From Nonomuraea zeae (lineage in GTDB: Bacteria > Actinomycetota > Actinomycetes > Streptosporangiales > Streptosporangiaceae), in assembly GCF_005889725.1 (NCBI RefSeq), contig NZ_VCKX01000122.1:1-33340 (forward strand): a stretch of DNA of 33,340 nucleotides. The letters are read 5' to 3'. Both the position numbers and the translations under genes were made by a program. Under the pieces are notes generated by a model, which made no database searches, was not told where the DNA came from, and worked only from the letters and a program-made list of their open reading frames with translations. Position 1 is the stretch's first letter. Every line of letters begins with the position of its first letter. Shown here piece after piece: positions 29,503 to 33,340 of this stretch.

Positions 29503-31103
29503 CGCGAGCGGCCGACCACGATGCCGTCGTCATCGGCGCCGGGTTCGCCGGGATGTACATGCTGCACCGGCTGCGCGGCCTCGGCCTGTCCGTACGCGTC
29601 TTCGAGACCGGCGACGGCGTGGGCGGCACCTGGTACTGGAACCGCTACCCGGGCGCCCGCTGCGACGTCGAGAGCATGGAGTACTCCTACTCCTTCGACG
29701 ACGACCTCCAGCAGGAGTGGGAGTGGACCGAGCGCTACCCGTCGCAGCCCGAGATCCTGCGCTACGCCGACCACGTCGCCGACCGGTTCGACCTGCGCCG
29801 CGACATCCGGTTCGAGACCCGGGTGACGCGTGCCGCCTACGACGAGAGCGCGAACGTGTGGCGGGTGGAGACCGACCGCGGCGACCGGGTGTCGGCGACG
29901 TACCTCATCACGGCGGTGGGCTGCCTGTCGGCGGCCCGCGTCCCCGCCTTCCCCGGCCGGGGCACCTTCCTCGGCCCCAGCCACCACACCGGGCGCTGGC
30001 CGCACGAGGGCGTGGACTTCATCGGCAAGCGGGTCGCCGTCATCGGCACCGGCTCCTCCGGCATCCAGGCCATCCCGGTGATCGCCGAGCAGGCCGCGCA
30101 CGTCACGGTCTTCCAGCGCACCCCCAACTACAGCCTGCCCGCGCACAACAGGCCGATGGAGCCGGAGTACGCGCGCTGGGTGAAGGCCAACTACGCCCGG
30201 ATCCGCGACGCCATGCGCAACTCCGCCAACGGCCTGATGACCGCCGGCAACGACGGATCGGTGCTGGCGGCCGGTGAGGTGGAGCGCCTGGCGGAGTTCG
30301 AGGCCCGGTGGGCGCGCGGCGGGGTCGGCCTCCTCGGCGCGTACGGCGACATCGTCGTCAGCCCCGAGGCGAACGAGCTCACCGCCGAGTTCGTCCGCGC
30401 TAAGATCCGCGGCATCGTCGAGAACCCCGAGGTGGCCGAGCGGCTCACGCCGCGCGACCATCCCATCGGCACCAAGCGCATCTGCGTCGACACCGGCTAC
30501 TACGCGACCTTCAACCTGCCGCACGTGACCCTGGTCGACGTGCGGCGGGACCCGATCCAGGAGATCGTCCCGACCGGGGTGCGCACGGCGGGGGGCGAGC
30601 ACCCGGCCGACATGATCGTGTACGCCACCGGCTACGACGCCCTGACCGGCCCGCTGCTGGCCATCGACCTCACCGGCAAGGGCGGCCTGTCGCTGCGGCA
30701 CAAGTGGGCGGCCGGGCCGCGGGCCTATCTCGGGGTGATGACGGCGGGCTTCCCCAACCTGTTCACCATCACGGGACCGGGCAGCCCCTCGGTGCTGAGC
30801 AACATGATGGTCTCCATCGAGCAGCACGTGGACTGGATCGCCGGCTGCGTGGCCCGGCTGCGCGCCGACGGGATCGCCGTGATCGACGCCGACCCCGTGG
30901 CCGAGGACGCGTGGGTGGCGCACGTCAACGAGGTCGCCGGCTACACCCTCTATCCCCGGGCCGACTCCTGGTACATGGGCGCGAACATCCCCGGCAAGCC
31001 CAGGGTGTTCATGCCGTACATCGGCGGGGTCGGGGCGTACCGGGAGAAGTGCGACCAGGTGGCGGCCGACGGCTACCCGGGGTTCGTGCTCTCGGCGACC
31101 TGA
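29499..31103 (+). CDS. Type I Baeyer-Villiger flavin monooxygenase
   Basis: The 534-residue enzyme has two Rossmann motifs, VVIGAGFAGMYMLHRL (FAD) and VAVIGTGSSGIQAIP (NADPH). Between them lies the Baeyer-Villiger fingerprint FxGxxxHxxxWP (F157 to P168, read as FLGPSHHTGRWP). GGTWYWNRYPGARCDVES and the C-terminal ATGYDALTGPL and GPGSPSVLSNM fit the cyclohexanone/phenylacetone/steroid monooxygenase group. It inserts oxygen next to a ketone carbonyl using O2 and NADPH, giving an ester or lactone. Translational coupling to the esterase supports a two-step ketone degradation unit. The ketone is unknown: cyclic, long-chain or steroid are all possible. Confidence 0.94.
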   Translation: MTRAADHDAVVIGAGFAGMYMLHRLRGLGLSVRVFETGDGVGGTWYWNRYPGARCDVESMEYSYSFDDDLQQEWEWTERYPSQPEILRYADHVADRFDLRRDIRFETRVTRAAYDESANVWRVETDRGDRVSATYLITAVGCLSAARVPAFPGRGTFLGPSHHTGRWPHEGVDFIGKRVAVIGTGSSGIQAIPVIAEQAAHVTVFQRTPNYSLPAHNRPMEPEYARWVKANYARIRDAMRNSANGLMTAGNDGSVLAAGEVERLAEFEARWARGGVGLLGAYGDIVVSPEANELTAEFVRAKIRGIVENPEVAERLTPRDHPIGTKRICVDTGYYATFNLPHVTLVDVRRDPIQEIVPTGVRTAGGEHPADMIVYATGYDALTGPLLAIDLTGKGGLSLRHKWAAGPRAYLGVMTAGFPNLFTITGPGSPSVLSNMMVSIEQHVDWIAGCVARLRADGIAVIDADPVAEDAWVAHVNEVAGYTLYPRADSWYMGANIPGKPRVFMPYIGGVGAYREKCDQVAADGYPGFVLSAT

Positions 31104-31118
31104 GGGCGAGGGAGCCGC

Positions 31119-32372
31119 TCAGCGCATGGTGTAGCGGACGGGCAGCGACTTGAGCCCGCCCACGAACGTGGTGGCCAGCCAGGCGGGCTCGCCGTCCAGC
31201 TCGATGCCGGTGAGGCGCGGGATCAGCTCGGCGAACAGCGCGCGGATCTCCATGCGAGCCAGCGCGGCGCCCAGGCAGTAGTGGACGCCCGAGCCGAACG
31301 CCAGGTGCCTGTTGGGGTCGCGGCCCACGTCGAACCGGAACGGCTCGGCGAAGACGTCCTCGTCCCGGTTGGCCGACGGGTACGACAGCAGCACCGACTC
31401 GCCCTTCCTGATGGGCGTCCCGCCGACGTGCGTGTCGGCGGCGGCCGTCCGCATGAACTCCTTCACCGGGCTGACCCAGCGGATCATCTCCTCGGCCGCG
31501 AGCGGCAGCAGGCCGGGATCCTCCCGGAGCCGGCGCAGCTCGGCCGGGTGCCGGATCAGCGCCTCCAGCCCGCCCGCGATGGTGGAGCTGGTGGTGTCGT
31601 GCCCGGCCGTGGCGATGATGACGTAGTACGAGGCGGCCTCGAAGTCGCTCAGCGGCTCCCCGTCGATGCGGGCGTTGGCGATCACCGAGGCCAGGTCGCC
31701 GGTGGGCCTGGCCCGGCGGGCCGCGGTCAGCTCCCTGAAGTAGGTGAGCAGGTCGTCGAGCACGGAGGTGTGGTGCTGCGCGGTCCCGCCGCTCCGGCTG
31801 CGGCTGTCGTCCTGGCCGAACAGCTCCTGCGTGAGCCGCAGCATGCGCGGGAAGTCCGACTCGGGCAGCCCCAGCAGCGAGAGTATGACGTAGAGCGGGT
31901 AGTGCACCGCGACCTGCTGGGCGAAGTCGCACGAGCCGCCGAGCCCGGCCATCCGATCGACGTGCCGCCTGGCCAGCTCGCGCACCCGCACCTCCAGCGC
32001 GCGCATGGCCTTGGGACGGAACCAGTCGGCGCCGATGGCCCGCATGACCCGGTGCTCGGGGTCGTCGATGTGGACGAGCGTCTTCAGCCCGGTCCCCTTC
32101 GCGCGGCGCGCGTCGATCGCGGCGTCGACCTCGGCTTTGCGCAGCACGGGGCGCGGGGCGCTGAGCCACAGGTCGTTGCGCCGCTCGATCTCCAGCACGT
32201 CGGCGTGCCGGGTGATCGCCCAGAAGGGGTTGTAGCCGGGCGCGTCCACCCGGTGCACGGGGGACTCACGCCGCAGCAGCGCCAGCGCCTCGTGCAGGCG
32301 GGTCTCGTCCGTGTACGAGGCGGGAACGGCGAAGGAGCGCCCCGCTTCGTCGATCGTCATGGTCATGGCCAC
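31119..32372 (-). CDS. Cytochrome P450
   Basis: The 417-residue soluble P450 has the I-helix oxygen motif AGHDTTSS, the K-helix ExxR in AAEEMIRWVSPV, and the heme loop FGSGVHYCLGAALARMEIR with its Cys ligand. The N-terminal NPFWAITRHADVLEIERRNDLW resembles P450s that oxidise terpene or steroid side chains (CYP111/124/125-like), a loose assignment. GTG 32372 has GGAAGG 8 nt upstream and is preferred; an ATG at 32420 would add 16 residues without a usable site. No ferredoxin or reductase gene is beside it. It converges with the Baeyer-Villiger gene (15 bp gap) and may act on the same compound. Confidence 0.92.
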   Translation of the reverse strand: MAMTMTIDEAGRSFAVPASYTDETRLHEALALLRRESPVHRVDAPGYNPFWAITRHADVLEIERRNDLWLSAPRPVLRKAEVDAAIDARRAKGTGLKTLVHIDDPEHRVMRAIGADWFRPKAMRALEVRVRELARRHVDRMAGLGGSCDFAQQVAVHYPLYVILSLLGLPESDFPRMLRLTQELFGQDDSRSRSGGTAQHHTSVLDDLLTYFRELTAARRARPTGDLASVIANARIDGEPLSDFEAASYYVIIATAGHDTTSSTIAGGLEALIRHPAELRRLREDPGLLPLAAEEMIRWVSPVKEFMRTAAADTHVGGTPIRKGESVLLSYPSANRDEDVFAEPFRFDVGRDPNRHLAFGSGVHYCLGAALARMEIRALFAELIPRLTGIELDGEPAWLATTFVGGLKSLPVRYTMR

Positions 32373-32535
32373 GGGCTGAGCCTTCCTGTCGGCACGCGCT
32401 TTCGGCCCCTGATCTGCCATTCCCCCGCCGCCGCACCGGTATTCGGCGCCGGGACCCCCCTCGTGCGCGGCATGTCACAAAGTGGCTGCCTGGCGAGTCT
32501 TAACAGGGACACAGCTCGACGACGAGGAAGAAGTC

Positions 32536-33276
32536 ATGCCGAACACCCAGACCAAGCTGCTCCGCGACCTGCACAAGGCGGTCGACCCGCTGATCCTGCC
32601 GAACGTGTGGGACGCCTCCAGCGCCACCATCGTGGCCGAGGCGGGTTTCCCCGCGCTGGCCACCGCGAGCGCCTCCATCGCCGCCATGCTCGGTCACGAC
32701 GACCACGAGGGCGCGCCGGCCGACGAGATGCTCGACGCCGCCGCCCGGATCGTCCGCGCCGTGAACGTCCCGGTGACCGTGGACGCCGAGGCCGGCTACG
32801 GCCTGCCGCCCGCGGAGCTGGTCGCCCGGCTCACCGCCATCGGCGCGGCCGGGTTCAACTACGAGGACTCCGACCACCGGGCCGGCGGGATCGTGGACGT
32901 CGAGACGCAGGTCTCGCGCATCGCCGCGCTCAGGGCCGCGGACGCGGACCTGGTGATCAACGCGCGGGTGGATCTGTTCCTGACCGGCTCGGCCTCGGTC
33001 GAGGAGGTCTCCGAGCGGGGCCGCCGCTATCTGGAGGCGGGCGCCGACTGCGTCTTCCCCATCCTGGCCCCCTCCGAAGAGGTGGTCGCCGAGCTGGTCA
33101 AGGCCATCCCGGGGCCGGTCAACGTGACCTGCCTGCCCGGCATGGACCTGGGCAGGCTGGCCGCGCTGGGGGTGGCGCGCGTCTCGTTCGGGCCGATGAC
33201 GTACCTGACCGCGCTGGAGGCGCTCAAGTCCATGGCCGTCCGGATCCGGTCGGGCCAGGACCCCTACGCCGCCTGA
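32536..33276 (+). CDS. Isocitrate lyase / phosphoenolpyruvate mutase family protein
   Basis: The 246-residue TIM barrel protein contains LILPNVWDASSATIVAEAGFPALATASASIAAMLG, the metal-site strand VTVDAEAGYG, GFNYEDSDHRAGG, and DLVINARVDLFL. The C-terminal strands are VNVTCLPGM and VARVSFGPM. The KKCGH loop of true isocitrate lyase is absent, and the length fits the short PEP mutase-like subgroup. Members cleave or make C-C or P-C bonds next to a carboxylate (2-methylisocitrate lyase, oxaloacetate hydrolase-like); the reaction here cannot be assigned. GAGGAAG precedes the ATG. It is divergent from the P450, 163 bp away. Confidence 0.9.
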   Translation: MPNTQTKLLRDLHKAVDPLILPNVWDASSATIVAEAGFPALATASASIAAMLGHDDHEGAPADEMLDAAARIVRAVNVPVTVDAEAGYGLPPAELVARLTAIGAAGFNYEDSDHRAGGIVDVETQVSRIAALRAADADLVINARVDLFLTGSASVEEVSERGRRYLEAGADCVFPILAPSEEVVAELVKAIPGPVNVTCLPGMDLGRLAALGVARVSFGPMTYLTALEALKSMAVRIRSGQDPYAA

Positions 33277-33285
33277 GCGCCCCGC

Positions 33286-33340
33286 TCACGGCAGCGGCGA
33301 CAGGCCCTCGTACGCGACGGACCAGGAGGAGGGGAAGCCG
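33286..33340 (-). CDS. Partial 3' end of a minus-strand gene
   Basis: Eighteen codons read into the window edge and end in FPSSWSVAYEGLSPLP and a TGA at 33286-33288. Codon positions show the third-base G/C bias of real genes here. Only the C-terminus is present; the family is not recognised. Confidence 0.5.
   Translation of the reverse strand, partial: GFPSSWSVAYEGLSPLP

Overview
The window is very GC-rich (estimated around 70% by eye), with strong third-position G/C bias, frequent GTG/TTG starts and ATGA stop/start overlaps. Gene families include DUF574-type methyltransferase, F420-dependent LLM oxidoreductases, a SigE-type ECF sigma factor, a Hanks kinase with an FHA partner, and sugar ABC transport with LacI control. 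Together these indicate a soil actinomycete, plausibly in Streptosporangiaceae (Nonomuraea-like). The taxon is inference. No rRNA, tRNA, CRISPR array, insertion sequence or phage gene was seen.

Layout. 1-2165: a 13-bp tandem array, a DUF574 methyltransferase and an APH-fold kinase, both on the minus strand. 2285-4257: a STAS protein facing a cobalamin-binding protein that carries the Wx9EH signature of B12 photoreceptors, then an ArsR repressor. 4323-5306: a 17-bp repeat array before a secreted GDPD-like protein. 5438-7985: two convergent F420-type (LLM) oxidoreductases and a TetR regulator, with several inverted repeats. 8095-10021: a 32-33-bp tandem array and a two-component system. 10111-20401: a glycoside-utilisation region with secreted GH3, an AraC regulator, a LacI regulator, a three-gene ABC importer lacking its ATPase, and a cytoplasmic GH78 alpha-L-rhamnosidase. 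20474-21750: an ECF sigma and a membrane protein that is probably its anti-sigma factor. 21839-25931: a possible lanthionine-synthetase stub, an RsbW-like ATPase, and several secreted proteins (SH3-like, PLD-like, one unknown) plus a DHFR/RibD-like protein. 25960-28484: a divergent pair made of an FHA-plus-winged-helix protein and a Ser/Thr kinase whose outside domain is a lytic transglycosylase fold. 28585-33276: an esterase coupled to a Baeyer-Villiger monooxygenase, a P450, and a PEP mutase/isocitrate lyase family protein. The window ends inside a minus-strand gene.

How the genes fit together. The LacI-ABC-GH78 block reads as uptake of a rhamnose-containing oligosaccharide and cleavage inside the cell, with GH3 working outside. 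The BVMO-esterase pair reads as ketone to ester to alcohol plus acid. The two most unusual pieces of signalling are the kinase-transglycosylase fusion with its FHA/DNA-binding neighbour, and the B12-photoreceptor-like protein beside a STAS protein with Asp at the usual phospho-Ser position. An uncommon feature of the first 8.3 kb is four unrelated short tandem arrays, all between genes.
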